A stretch of 64,000 bases of DNA from Spirodela intermedia (lineage: Eukaryota > Streptophyta > Magnoliopsida > Alismatales > Araceae), in assembly GCA_902729315.2 (NCBI GenBank), contig LR746279.1, forward strand, positions 191,001 to 255,000, written 5' to 3'. Of this stretch, positions 36,551 to 49,895 are shown piece by piece (the stretch's first letter is position 1; each line of letters starts with the position of its first letter). Position numbers and translations under genes: made by a program. Under the pieces are notes generated by a model. It worked only from the letters and a program-made list of their open reading frames with translations, was not told where the DNA came from and did no database searches.

Positions 36551-38681
36551 CCTTGTAAAGGTAAATCTTTCTTGGATTAGTTGATGATGCTACCTAAATT
36601 TTGCTAATCAAAGAAAAATGATAATCAATATCATATTAAGTAATGTCAATCAAATTAAATGAAAATATATTAAATAGATTTTAGAACATATTTCATCAAA
36701 AGTTATTTCATTTGAATCTCATTTTTGAGAAATGTATATTTAATGATTGAATTTATATTAACCTTAATATCTAAAGCCAATTCATTTGAGAAATATTTTG
36801 ATTCACAGTAGATGCGCATAGAAAATCAAAAGAATTAAAATTGGAAATTTTCAGGTTTATTGAAAGGTTTAAAGGAATATTGGGCTAAATAAGCGGGATA
36901 TTATATCAGGCCCAATGCGCAGCCCATTACGATCGGCGGGGGTTAAAAAGGGAAAGAGAGGGAGAGTGTGAGAAAGGGAGGAAGGCACGCAACGCAACCT
37001 CCGTGTGATTGGCGGAGGTGGTGGTAGCGGGGACGGTGGTGACGGCAGCATTCGCAGTAGTATGGCGGCTACTCAACTCTCTTCTCCCTTCCAGGATTCC
37101 AACTTCCTCTATTCTAGATGACAGATAGAGTCTGCGAAGCGGCAAAGAAGGGGAATTTACAAACTGATTTACTTAGTTTGATTTGTCTTTGATTTTCGTT
37201 AAATTTGATGATTTTGTCATGTGGGTGAGAGTCATGCGGTGGGATTAGGTTGTTTATGCAATGATTTACCTTTTCAATCAATTTTTTACTTGAATTCTAC
37301 CTCAGGATTTTGCTTTGGTCCTTGGGTGACAGACATGGACCACTTTCCTTCATTTGAATTTCAATTTAGCTTCTTACTACAAAATGATGGTTTTAATCTA
37401 GTCCCAGCTTCAAACCCGATTGGACTTGTACATATTTTGTTCATCCTCTCCTTTTCCCGTCTTTCCTCTTTTACTAATCAGAAGCTAGGAATTGGGAGAC
37501 TCTATGCTTCACAGTTTCTCCCATTCTTATTTGATTTTAAACCAGAAAAGTGTTTGAGAGCAGACAGTTGGCATGATCAATTCTATGGTTATCCCTGAAC
37601 TCACCAGAATTTTGAAGATAATTTTGAAATTTTAAGTTCAGTTCTAAATGCTAATTTGATATGTTTTAACTTAATGACAAAAACATGACGTTTGGACTCG
37701 GTTTATCATCAAACATATTTGACGAACTTATCCCCCAAGAAAATTGTTGGGGCTTTGGTTGCTAAACCTATTCATTTTCTCCGTTTGTTTGGTGCTCCAT
37801 TAATTTTTCTGGCATGCTCCCATATCATAGAGGGATGTCTTGACATTCTAAACGAAAATTATGTAGTTAATCATAGGTTTTTTTTTTTAAACTTTAACCA
37901 AATTCATATTCCCTTGGGGATGAAGCATGAAAGATTAAGGCAAGTAAGAGAAATTTTCTCAGCTGGAAGGTGCATTTTTTTACTTTTTTCGAGTTTTGTC
38001 ATCCGGTGTGGGGTCTTGGGAACATCTAGACATGGTTTTACCCCATAAGGGGGGGGGGGGGGGAAGATGAGACATTTCCTCGTCATTTGCATGTTTTTAA
38101 CTTGTGTATAGAGAGCTTTTGGCCGATGGTACACAATTGTATCAAACATCACTAGATACTAAGGAATTGTTATAACTGATATTTGTATCTAATTTTTTTT
38201 TACTAGACATGTACTTTTTCTTGAGTTCAATGTGGTCAAAAAAAACATAAACCTGCTTATGTTTCTATAAACATTTTTGTTAAGTTTTGGCACCCCAAAT
38301 AAATTTTAAAGTTAACAAACACTAAGGACCCAACTAATTTAATTTGACCTACAGAATATCGTAGTACAACAAGGTTACTGTTTAATCATATCAAGTTTGC
38401 ATCGTTGGAGGACCCAACATAGCAAAGTGATAATTTAAGCCTATCAAGAGCTACATGGCGTTAATGCTGATATCTTAGTGTATTAAGTTTACACAATGAA
38501 ATAGTAGACCATAAAAAGTTACAATATAAGTAAATGGGAAGTTACATATATGTATACAATTTTTTGGACAGAACTTGATAAAAAATTGTTTATGTTAATG
38601 TAAACATATCTGTTTAGTTCTGAAAACCCCAAATAAATTTTGACGCAAATTGAAGCTTATGGTGAAAAAAAGTATTTCCTC
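36551..38681. other. Intergenic region, mostly AT-rich
   Basis: I see no gene. The region includes a GA-rich segment at about 36945-36985 and a 15-base G run at about 38048-38062. Open frames near 37221-37598 and 37692-38048 are phenylalanine-rich and lack splice or family support. Confidence 0.55.
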
Positions 38682-38815
38682 TTCACTCTTCTTGGTTGAC
38701 CATTAAATTAGGCATTATTCTCACTCCCATTGCTCAGAGTGGGAACTTCGCCCACAAAGCGAAGACAGGGGAGCCTAATTTCGTTAAACCGACGAGATCT
38801 CTCTCAACAAGATAG
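38682..38815 (+). repeat. Block B, partial copy, upstream of RLP3
   Basis: This matches the right half of block B: CTTGGTTGACCATTAAATTAG (W-box core 38696-38701), then a GGGAACTTCGCC..CAAAGCGAAG and GAGCCTAATT order. It ends before the last part of the block. Confidence 0.6.
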
Positions 38816-39045
38816 GGAATCGGCGGATCAATGGGCCCCAGCACGAAGTGTGAACTCGACACACGCTCTCCGGCACGAAGCAGAGACAAATAATCGGAGA
38901 GGGGATTCGTGCGTGGAAAGGCGAAGCGAGGCCTTCACCTTCTTCCTCCAGTATTTTATGATTTTCCTTCCATTGACGAAGAAAACTCACTTCTTGATGA
39001 AAAGAAGCATGGCGACGAGGTAGTTGGGAACCGATTCGTCTTCTG

Positions 39046-42000
39046 ACACATGCCTGGGATAAGCTGCGACTTCAAAACGGGTCACGTTATTGGGATGGAT
39101 TTGTATGGCAAGAGGGAGAGTGCTGACGAGAAGACATGGCGCCCAGACCTCGCCAGGTTGACAGAGTTTAGGCAGCTAAGGACGTTGAATTTGGGAGCCA
39201 ATGACATGGGCAGTGGCATTCCAGAAGGTAAGCACCTCCCACTAATCGTGACAAGCAACTGGTTCATTTAGTTCACTTTTTACTCCAGATTCCCCTTCAT
39301 CAATGCGAGTATTCGGTTTACTTATTATATTTGCGTCTCATGTGTCTTATTAGATCATACGCATAAGAATTTTCTCTCTTCCTTTTCTTTCATTTTTTTT
39401 TCAGTTATATACGACTTGAAGCTCCTAAAGGCTCTGGACCTGTCATTCAATAAGTTAGAGGGTCTCATCCCAGCATGTTGGTGCACCTTGAGATTCCTAA
39501 ATAAATTTGATCTATCTGATAACACTTTGGGAGGTGACATACCTTCCTGTTTCGGCAGTTTTCTTTCCCTGACACATCTCTATATGTCTAACAACCTGTT
39601 CCAAGGGAACTACTCATCCTGGTTGTGCAACATGCACTCCTTGGCACACCTCTTTCTATTTAATGATAGATTCCCAACCAACATTCCTTCATACCTGGGC
39701 AACTTGAATAAGCTAAATTCCTTGAGTCTTAGTAGTGATGGGTTTAAGGGGAGTATCTCTCCTCCATCTTCAGTAATCTAAGAGAGCTGAACCCTCTTTT
39801 TATCGACAGTGGTGGGTTGGAAGGAACTTTACAGTTTTCGGTGTTCAGCAAACTTTCCAAACTTGAAGATATTAGTATTATCTCTAAAGGTGGTTTAGAA
39901 ATCAACACGGAGTACCCCATTTCTTGGGTGCCATCATTTTGGCTCCAAAATTTGTATATAGAAGATTGTGCAATTAATAGTGGTAGAGGTAAAAGACTTC
40001 CTACCTTTCTCTAGACCCAAGATAAACTATAATATTTGAGTTTTTCTAGCACCTCAAGCACAGGGACACCACCCATTGGTCTATTTTGTAACTCCACCTT
40101 ATTTACACTAAATCTGAAGTAGAATAAATTTTCTGGCTCATTACCTCTCCCTTGTCACAATGTGTCTCAAAATGTTGAAACCATAGATTTATCCTTTAAT
40201 GATATGCATGGGCCTTTACTTGAGAATATCAGATTTTCTTTTTCCAAGTTGTGGATTGATAAGTCTTCATTATCATGAGTTAATAATTAGTAAATAATAT
40301 ATTTTTAGCCTTAAATCATGATAAATAGACTTATATTTATATTAAAGTGTGAAAAGTGATTTTTAGTTGATTAACATGAATTTTTGAATAATTATGTGAT
40401 TTTATAAAAATTTATATAATTTTTATAATCTTACTTTTGAGATAAATAAAGAAAAAGAAATAAAAATAAAAATATAACAAAATGAGGGGGACCGTCGGCC
40501 AGCCAAGCTTGCAAGCGTGTCGGAAGTGCAATTAGGGAGGAGCTGTGAGCAGGGGCTCAAGTAGCTAGGACTGATAGGGGCACATGTACACCACTCTCCT
40601 TCCACATCACCAGTGCCTAGTTAGCTATGAGGCAAGGAGTGGTCGTCATACATGAACGAGAAAGGAACTTGATTACAAATGTAATATTACTATATAGTCA
40701 CCCGAAACTTTGGCACACAAGTGATGTGGGACTAAACCCATGTCACACCTTCCCCAAAAAGGGTTTGATGTTTTGAATACCTAAAATACCCCTTATTTAT
40801 AATAGAGATATACCATGATGATGTCATTTGATAAAGACATTAGAGTACTTATGTCAATCTATCTCATACAAGTGGGCAACCGACGTGGGTTTAAATCTTT
40901 TTAGAACTAAAACTCATATTTTTTATCTAATTATCGTGACTTTCTTGTAGATCACTAATGAAGAATTAAACCATTAGAATCGATACATCATTGGTGAAAA
41001 TCTCGTCAACGCTATTCAGGGAGCATTGTTACTAAAATTATTGAACGATTCATGATAAAAAGATCATGAATCTATTGAGTAAAGTATCTTCGATTGATCG
41101 CAAATAAGTTGTCATTGGGAAAAAGATGATTTACTAAGAGATGAGTTACCACCTCCTGAGAGCGTACTAAATGCGATGAAGAGTCTCCTCTTATTGTGCA
41201 AACCTAAGGATGAAGATCCTTGACACGTGCCCCACCTCCATCCAGCTCCTCTCTATCGGGTGACAACTATTAGAGAGCCATAAAGTTGTCATTTTTCTAC
41301 TCTACCGGGTGACAGCCACTAGAGAGGATTTGAGGAGATCTAGACTTTGCAAGGAGATTTAGAGATTGTCCACTTCTTCTTTGTCTAAAGAGAGCATTCG
41401 AGGTCATGGACACTACACAATGATCCTCCCGAATGCTCATAATTCTAGTGTATCATCGACGCATCGCTACTATGACATCAGAATTCTATTTTTTTACTTT
41501 CAACTTACTTTCCACTTCATTTAATGATAATTTTTGTGATTTAAATTTACTAAGATATACTTCATTCAATTACGATTATTTCAGCTTTTATAAATCTTAA
41601 TTTGATCAATTAAATCATCTATAATTGCTTATGAAAGAATTACTAGATGGAACTCTATTCTACTCGATTTGTGTTCGCCAAGCATTGATGTCATCATGAT
41701 GTCTGCACCCTTATTTCCTTTTTTCATGAATTTTAAATATATTTTATTTTTATTTTCAAATATTAAATTAATAAAAAATAGTATTTTTTGAAGAAAATTC
41801 TGAATATTACATCCCTATGATCAATCTAGAAAATTATCACTATTTTTAGAAGTTTTATTAAATTATAATTGATATATTTATTCATAAATACTTCTAAATA
41901 TCTGAAATTTATATTTTTTAGTTTTATAAATTTTAAATTTACATGATTTACTATACAATGACTAATTCACGTCATGAATCTTTAGGATTACAAGCAATGA

Positions 42001-43136
42001 CTTGGATGAGCATATTCCTCTATCCTTGGGCCAACCCTATTTGAACTAGATTTGAGTGACAACAATTTGTCAAGAAAATTACTGTATACTTTGATGCATA
42101 ATCAAAGCAAGCTATTGTATTTAAATATGTCCTGAAATCACCTCGAAGGAGAGATGCTCCCTATTGATGCTGATATGCTAGGTATAAGATATACAAGTAT
42201 TAAGAACAACTATTTCACAGGTTTGCTTCTTTCAAGGTTCTCTAACTCTTCTGGTTTATTAATCATTGACGCTGGATGCAATAGCTTTAGAGACAATTTC
42301 TCTAATAACCTATGCTATTTCCCCCAAATGTCAGTACTTTCCTTCAAAGAGAATCATATGCAAGGTTACTTACCCAAAGAGTTATGCCAAATGCAATATC
42401 TACATTTGCTTGATCTTTCTAGAAACAACTTATCAAGAAACATTGTACCTTGTCTTCACAACGTTTCGTTTTGGAGATCAACAAGACCAAATAAAGGCCT
42501 TATATGGATGGATAGTAGAGCACAATATGCACGTGTATTCATCATATCAAAGAATTTGGTCAATCCATATGAAGGGGATCCTCTACAAGGGATGACTATT
42601 TTTGATGTATCAGTGAACAGGATCAGCAGCATCATTCCTCAGGAAGTTGGAGAATTGAAGGGACCTCGGTCATTGAATTTATCAAATAATCACATCCAAG
42701 AGTTTATACCTATGACAATGGCATATATGGAAACCATTGAAAGTTTAGATATCTTGCATAAAGGCTTAAGTGGTTCTGTTCCCCACGAAATGGTTCAAAT
42801 CTCCTCCCTTACAACTTTTAATGTTGCATTCAACAACTTGTCTGGTATGATTCCTTATGGTGGACAGTTTATGAAGGTAATCTCGGATTATGTGGAAAGC
42901 CTCTTGAAAAGGCTTGTTCTTCTAAGAAGGAGGGAGCGAAAAAGATGACAGATAATGGAGAAAATAAGGGCAACTCAAAAGATCTTAATGATGCTTTATT
43001 TTATTCACTTGTTATAGTGTCATTTATTTTGGGTTTTTGGGGGCTTCTGGCTAGCGTTTTTTTCAATATAAGTTGGAGGAGGAAGTATTTTAAAATCATT
43101 GATGAATACTACAATATTTACCTAAGTGACTTTTAG
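39046..43136 (+). pseudogene. RLP3: receptor-like protein pseudogene split by a solo LTR
   Basis: What is left of exon 1 is 39046-39228, starting at the PGISCDF cap segment. The signal peptide and first cap half are missing or out of frame. Exon 2 starts near 39405 (IYDLKLLKALDLS) and runs to the insertion at 40257. On the way it has a frameshift near 39762, a TAG just after LPTFL at about 40012 and further stops. The gene resumes at 41980 (GITSNDLDEHIP-like) and stays mostly open from 42154 (MLPIDADM) through the island and last LRRs. A deletion and frameshift near 42870 then remove the GQF-to-YEGN link. The end, 42945-43136, encodes the transmembrane and tail part (LGFWGLLASVFF, IIDEYYNIYLSDF). 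The parent was a two-exon RLP like RLP2 and RLP4. It cannot make a full receptor. Confidence 0.88.
40257..41974 (+). mobile_element. Solo LTR inserted in RLP3 (1,718 bp)
   Basis: The boundaries come from the interrupted LRR frame. The left side reads AAGTTG-TGGAT then TGATAAG; the right side reads CACGTCA then TGAAT-CTTTAGG. The element therefore runs TG...CA and is flanked by a 5-bp near-duplication, TGGAT/TGAAT (40252-40256 and 41975-41979). Removing it restores the LRR order seen in RLP2 (KLNILRIAGN). The sequence is non-coding and similar over its whole length to 25502-27200. Confidence 0.75.
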
Positions 43137-44441
43137 AAATTTTCAAGTTCTAGATAGTAGCTATATCTGTACATGAAGGTTTTCAGGTAAACTGATAACC
43201 ATTTTCCAGCTATATCTGGACATGAAGCTTTTAGTAATTAGTGTTTCAATTAATATGTTAATATCTAGTGGATTGTCAGGAATTATCTTCCACAATGTTC
43301 TTTTCAGTTCCTATAGTTTTGGAAAAATACCATGTCCAAGTGTATTGGTAAAATACCTCATATCCTTGGGAGGAACTTTATATAAATCATTTTTAAATTA
43401 ATATCTTAATTATTTTGCAATGGTGAAAGCATTTGTAAATGGAGAATATGTAAAGGATGGCTACACTATTGGACTAGAATATGCTGCATATTCATTTGGC
43501 ACAACATCGATTTTGTTAGATTCTCACAAGAAAGTTTTACATGAATTTGTCAGAGAACAGCACAACCTATGACTTTCCTCTGAATGATCATGTTGAAGTA
43601 GCTATTTTTATCAAGATGTTTTGTAGGAATGAAGTTACATTGATCAGTAAGAATAAGGACTTTTAAGCAATCATAAGGCGTGAAATAAATTAGGCACTGA
43701 AATTTATATTTGAAAAAGGACCTTGGAGGATAACATGAAGGGCAAGTTGGAATACACAATGTGTTGAATAGATGAGCTACTCCAACGTAATTAAATAGTT
43801 ACAGGCGTCAAAAAAAGAGAGTTACATAAAAAATGTTTATTAAAAGAGGACTCATCCTTAATTCAGAGCATAGTTCGTCAAAGCATTTAGATTTCCTTTA
43901 TATTTGAATCAACAATATATACATCCGCAGGGGTCTAGGTGCACTTTGTGCATTTTCCTTGTGAATTAAATCGTTATCCTTTTTGCATATAGAAGCACCT
44001 TACTGCATTTATGGCGGACCATCAATGCAATGGCCAGAGGGATATGCCCATATGCTGTATGGGCCATCGTCATTGATTGCAACTGTCTTATTCTTTGAAC
44101 CATCTTTTGGTGAAGGATTGTAAGGGTAGTAAACAGAACCAGCTTATGAACTAGTCGTTAGTGATGTATGCTGGCAGATCGAAGGTGAAACCAGCCGTTC
44201 TCCCATCACATCGCTCTATTCCATGGAATATGAATCCACTCTTCGGATAAGGAGATCGATGGCGGACAATGGCATGCATGTTACGATTGAAAGAGCGTCA
44301 AGAAGGAGGATAGGCCTTGCAGGCAGTGAAACCTTGCATCAGTATGACTGGAGGATGATTGATGTCAACGAAGTGATACCAGCTGCCAATGGCACTCCTG
44401 CATTTTCAGAGGCTGTGTGCTTGGACTTATTTCATTCAGTC
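43137..44441. repeat. RLP3 downstream flank, duplicated after RLP5
   Basis: Similarity to 62430-63640 is visible at several points in the same order: ATGAAGGTTTT.AGG.AAACTG, TTCAGTTCCT.TAG..TTGG.AAA.TACCAT, AAGGGCAAGTTGGA, GATGAGCT, ACAATTAAAT-type blocks, and GACC..CAATGCA.TGGCCA.AGGG near the right end. No gene is supported. An open frame at 44223-44513 has no family match. Confidence 0.6.
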
Positions 44442-44935
44442 TCTGACAGCTCACTCCATCTACAAAAAAATATGGTGTTTTTTGCAACTTCCCTAGATTC
44501 CCCACATTTGTAAGGTTCGTGTTTATTCTGCAATTTTTTTCTGCGACAAACTTGTCGGAGGACTCAGACCATGATTTATGTGGAGCTTGTGCTCCGTGAT
44601 TTAACTAACTCAATTTTTCAAACACCATATCAAAGTACTGATAATTTGAGTATCTTGAAGATGACCACAATATAATAAGAGTAATTTAGATTTTTCCGTA
44701 AATGAGAAAATGAATGTGTGGTTCCATGTAATTCTAATGTTAAATAGGAGGATGATTAAACATAGTGTTTAATAGTTTAGAATACTCCTCCATTTTCTTG
44801 ATTTTATTTCAGGTTTAAAAGAGGAGAAATTAAGTTATTATTGGGCCCAAAGGATATGTAAAGTACATTTTTATTTTTAGCATGTATTAGATTTATTTTC
44901 TGATGTTTTATTTGGTCTTGTCCAAAAACGATAGG
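44442..44935 (+). repeat. Block A, copy 2
   Basis: The order is the same as copy 1: GACAGCTCACTCCATCTAC, CATATCAAAGTACTGA, GATGACCACAATATAATAAGAG, TTTAGAATACTC, GAAATTAAGTTATTATTGGG and GATTTATTTTCTGATGT. The CT-rich tail is absent. Confidence 0.65.
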
Positions 44936-45087
44936 AACCAGAAAGAATATTGTGGAAGATAATTCTCTTACAATCCACTAGATATTACCATACACAATCA
45001 TTAAAACAATAATTACAAAAGAAGATTATCACTTTGCTCGAAGACCTTCATGTCCAGGCACATCTATTATCTAAAACTTATAATTTT

Positions 45088-47635
45088 TCAAATGTTGCTT
45101 AGGTACATATTGTAGTATTCATCAATGATTTTGAAATACTTCCTCCTCCAACTCATATTGAAATAAACGCTGGCTAGAAACCCCGAAAAACCCAAACTAA
45201 ATGATACTGTAACAAGTGAATAAAATAAAGCATCATTAAGATCCTTACAGTTGTCCTTGTTTTCTCCATCTTCTATCATCTTTTTCGCTCCATCCTTCTT
45301 AGTAGAACAAGCCTTTTCAAGAGGCATTCCACATAATCCGGGATTACCTTCATAAATACTCTTCAGAAAAGTTGAGAACTGTCCACCGTATGGGATCATA
45401 CCAGACAAGTTGTTGAATGCAACACTAAAAGTTGAAAGAGAGGAGAGTCGAATCATTTCGTGAGGAATAGAACCACTTAAACTATTATGTGAGAGATCTA
45501 AACTTTCGATGGTTTCCATATCTGCCATTGTCATAGGTATAAAACCTTGAATGTGATAATTTGATAAGTTCAATGATCTAAGTCCCTTCAGTTCTCCAAT
45601 TTCTTGAGGAATGATGCCAGCAATCATGTTCACTGATAAATCAAGGATAGACATCCCTAGTAGAGGATCACCTTCATATGGATTGACCACATTTTTTGAC
45701 ACGAAGAATAAACGTGGATATAGCGCCACGCTATCTATCCATATGATGCCCTTTTCTGATGTTGTAGATCTCCAATATGAAATATTGTGAAGACAAGGTA
45801 AAATTTTTCCAATTAAGTTGTTTTGTGAAAGATCAAGATAACGTAGATACTGCATTTGACGAAACTGTTTGGGTAAGTAGCCGTGCATTTGATTCTGTTT
45901 CGAGGACATTATTACAATATTAGGGAAATAGGGTTGGTTGTGAGAGAAATTGTCCGTAAAACTATTATATCCAGCATCAATGATTGACAAACTAGAAGAG
46001 TTGAACAACCTGGAGAGAAGTGAACCAGTGAAATTGTTGTTGTTGGCAATCAGATATCTTAATCTTGGCATATTAGCATCAACTGGGAGCATCTCTCCAT
46101 CGAGGTGATTGTAAGACACATTTAAATATGACAATTCGGTCTGATTTCTCGTCAAAGTGTGCGGTAGTTTTCGTGATAAATTGTTGTCACTCAGATCTAG
46201 TGAAAATAGAGGTGCATGTTCCAAGGACTCGGGAATGCTCTCTTCCAACTGGTTTCCTGCCAAGTTCAAGGTATACAACATGGGAAAAGAATGGGTGATA
46301 TTGTTAGGCAGCAACCCATATAGATCGTTGAAGGACAAATCGATCCGAATGGCATCTTGAGAGACACTGTGACAAGGGAGAAGCAATGGGCCAGAAAACA
46401 GATTCCTTCTTAGAACCAGTGAAGATAAAGTAGAGTTGCAAAAGAGACCAGTGGGTGATGTTCCCATGACTGACGTGCTCTCAAGAAACAAGTGTTTTAG
46501 TTTATATTGGGTGAAGAGAAAGATGGGAAGTCTTTTACCACTGCGTCTATTAACTGCACAGTCACTAATAGACAAATATTCGAGTTGAAAAGATGGGACC
46601 CAAGAGATGGGGTACTCTGTGTCAATCTCGAGACCACCGTTGGAGGAGACAGTAAGATATTTAATTTTGGAAAGGTTTGCAAACACTGAAAATTGTAAAG
46701 TTCCTTTCAACCGAACATTATCAATAAAAAGAGTGTTCAAGTCACTTAGATTACTGAAGATGTAGGAAGGGATGCTCCCGTTGAAACCATCACCAGTAAG
46801 ACTCAAGGAAATGAGCTTATTCAAGTCGCCCAAACATGAAGGAATGTTGCTTGCGAATTTGTCATTAGACAGAGAGAGATCTGTCAAGGAACGTATGTTG
46901 CATAACCAGGATGAGTAGTTCCCTTGGAACTGGATGTCAGACAAGCTGAGACGTGTCAAGAACTGAAAACTACCAAAACAGGAAGGGATGTCACCTCCCA
47001 AATTATTACCAGAGAGATCGAGCTCACTTAGGGATCTCAAGGTGCACAAACATGATGGGATGGAACCCTCGAATTCATTCGATGACAGATCTAGAGCCTT
47101 CAAGAGCTTCAACTGGCAAATAACTGCGAGACAAATGAAAGGAAAGAAAGAGAGAAATTTCTCATTCATGTGCTCCAGTGAGATTGATAGGAGTGCGAAT
47201 ATAATAAATCTAGAGGAGGTAAATGAACCGGTTGCTTGTCACGATTGAAGTTACTCACCCTCTGGAATGCCACCGCTTATGTGATTAAAGGCCAAATTCA
47301 ACGTCTCTAACTGCTCAAACTCTGCCAACATGGTGAGATTTGGGCACCATATATCCTCTTTAGTGATCCACCTTTCGTAGAACAAATTGATCCCGACCAC
47401 ATCCCCGGTATTGTGGTCACAGGTTATATCAGATCAGTGGCAGCAGTCTTTTCCCTTTTTTGTAGTTGAGTCGCGCCAGTCGGGGAAGGCCGAGCCATTG
47501 AGGAAATTGAAAACGTTCTTGATCTCGAGCAAAACCCTCCGCTCCTTGTCATGGCAACCCTTCCCTTTTGCATCCCAGACAAGACGTTGCCAGGATGATG
47601 AGAACGATCATCAGCCTTCCCAGGCGCAAGGCCAT
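45088..47635 (-). pseudogene. RLP4: receptor-like protein with intact exon 2 and broken exon 1
   Basis: Exon 2 (47123 to 45088) is fully open for 678 codons: about 20 LRRs, island (YWRSTTSEKG...NPYEGDPLLG), C-cap (EGNPGLCGMPLEKAC), transmembrane helix (LGFSGFLASVYF) and tail (KIIDEYYNMYLSNI). Exon 1 (about 47635 to 47259, donor GAGG^GTGAGT) is recognisable: signal-like LMIVLIILATS, then GCHDKERRVLLEIK and DCC..SDITC. It carries a frameshift inside 47558-47571 (A/G run after LGC) and a TGA at 47434-47436 where relatives have Trp after the Cys pair. The ATG used by its relative RLP5 is ACG here, so the start shown is the next ATG. It cannot yield a normal secreted receptor unless the two changes are sequencing errors. 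An N-truncated product is possible but would lack the signal peptide. Confidence 0.82.
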
Positions 47636-48424
47636 TTCAGGAGCAGCAGCAGAAGCATAAGAAGAAGAAGTCGTCTTTCTTACTCAAAGCGACCACAGGT
47701 TCCCTCTTTATCGACTTGTTGACTCGTCGACGACCCCATAGAGGAAGATTTTTCTTCATGAAACAGTGTGACAAGCTAGGGGGAACAACTGGACCCCCAC
47801 TCATTTGGTTGGCTGGCATCGCTGTCTATGACCGACTGTTAGGTTTCCCCTGTGGATGGGAATACGCCATTGACTTCGTAAGTCAAGCAGTGTATTGGCT
47901 CGACTCTGTTCATTCATTTGAAGCCTTTTATTTTTATCTCGATAAAGATTAGATTCGTGCCAATCTGTATAGAATTCGTTTTTTTTTTCTAAAATCCAGT
48001 GAGAGAGAAGAATAAACTTTTGAGGAGGGTACGGGGTGCATCTCAACTTCCATCCTCCTTGAAAATCTCTCTTACTCGTTCGTTAGAGCATATCTTTTGC
48101 TTACTTTTTATATCTCTCTCTGGAACTGGACTAACGATGGGTTATGCACTGTCTCTCGCACATATGAGGCTGTTATACAGAGGGTTAGGATGTTTATATC
48201 TCGGAGGATAAGAAGGGTTCGGCCACTGGATCTCACTCAAGAAGGATTCCAGTCGTTGTCAACAAGCGGAGAATCATAACCAGTCTAAATAAATAATTTT
48301 CTAAGCATGGGTCAGACAGAAGACGATCCCTTCCTCAACAATTGCTGAAAAGTCTGCAACGGAGATGCTGGCTCATTTGTAAGGGCAATGACATTTGTGA
48401 GGCGCTTGCACTGCAGACTCATAA

Positions 48425-48479
<55 letters not shown>

Positions 48480-49845
48480 GGCAATGCAAGAATCCGAAAT
48501 CAAGGTACAATGACAAAAGATAGCATATAATTAAGTACGACGTTACGAGAAAGGAGGCCAACTCAAATGCTTAACTGGTTTGGGAGAGAGCCTACTTCAG
48601 GCTCAGAGAAAGTGCAGGTTTGACGAACGCAAGGATTAACAAAGGCCTGGGCCCCAGCATCTCTAGTCCGGTCAAAAGCGTGGACCCGGACTACTAAGAC
48701 TCTTAGTTGTCTGCGGTCGTCAACGTCTTTTCTCCCTGTCGTCACGTCACACGACGACGGACTATTGACAAATTAAAAAGTCTCATAAGTGGGTGATGCG
48801 GGACAACCCGCTCATGGGCTTGGTGTAATATTTGACAGTTGACCTTGATTATTGACTGTTGACTGTTCACAAGGCTGAACGGGCTGATCACGTGGACTGG
48901 CTCGAACCAGTGGGGCAGCTGGCGCGGACCAGCTGGCGCGGACCAGCTGGCGCGGTGGCGTCGTCGGCGAAGGCAGGAGGAGGAGGTGGCGACGCTGGCG
49001 TGAGCCACTGCAGTGGCCGGATATTGAGGACTCCGCCTCGGCGGCGGCGCAGCAGACGGCGGCGTCTGGCTTCTGGGACGACTCGGCGACGGCGCAGGCG
49101 GCGGCGTCTGGCAACTGGGGCAACGTGGCGACGAAGGAGGCGGGTCATCGGGGCTGAAGCGGAGGAGGCGAGAAGGGCGACGGCGCCCGGAGGACGCGCG
49201 ACGGAGGCGCGTCGGGCCGCAAGCTCCAACCGGGAGCGGCGGTGGACCTCGCGACCAGCCCCTTGACCGGGGGCAGCGGTGGTTCTCGCGACCAGTTCCA
49301 AAACAGGGTGATTTTGGTTAATTCTAACCAAATCATTATAAACTCATTTATTCCCTCTTTTTTTTTTTTTGTAATCGTCATTACAAGGAGGCGTCGATTC
49401 ACCAAACGACGCGTTGACGCGGCAACGACACATCAGCGGAGGGATGATGGGGAATAGTGATGATGTGGCCGGCTCTGATGACGTGGTCGTCGCTGCTGAC
49501 GTGGCAGATCCGATCCCCATGAATGGGTCTAGTTCGTCGTATAAAAGAAAAGAAAAAATTACCTATGACTGTTAATGGACGAACTGTAATGTCAGTAAAA
49601 GGAAATTTTATTTTCTAGACGTGTCAAGAAATTCAGCTCCTTGCCCACTTGCTCCTTGGCTAGTGATGTTGGGCCAGCGATCTACGTAAAACTACTTAGC
49701 TCACCTTCACTTTCTTCAAAGAACAATCAGCCGGCAACATTGTTGAAGGATCAATTCGATGCATACTTGATGTTGTCTTTGCCGGATCAATTCAACTATC
49801 CTCTCCTCTTTTCCATCATCCCGTTACGATCATCTACATGCACAC

Positions 49846-49849
<4 letters not shown>
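47636..49849. other. Intergenic region upstream of RLP4 with a GC-rich island
   Basis: I see no supportable gene. It contains a (CT)n run at about 48431-48474, a cluster of TTGACC/T cores around 48836-48870, and a GC-rich stretch (about 48885-49290) with a threefold CAGCTGGCGCGGAC-type repeat at 48918-48957. Open frames over the GC-rich stretch are arginine- or alanine-rich on both strands and are not convincing. Confidence 0.5.
48431..48474. repeat. (CT)n microsatellite
   Basis: This is a pure CT run of about 22 units, seen directly. Confidence 0.9.

Positions 49850-49895
<46 letters not shown>

Noticed and set aside
48859-49331. Arg/Ala-rich open frames on both strands
   Set aside because: They are caused by high GC and short repeats. 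Both strands are open equally, with no domain or splice context.
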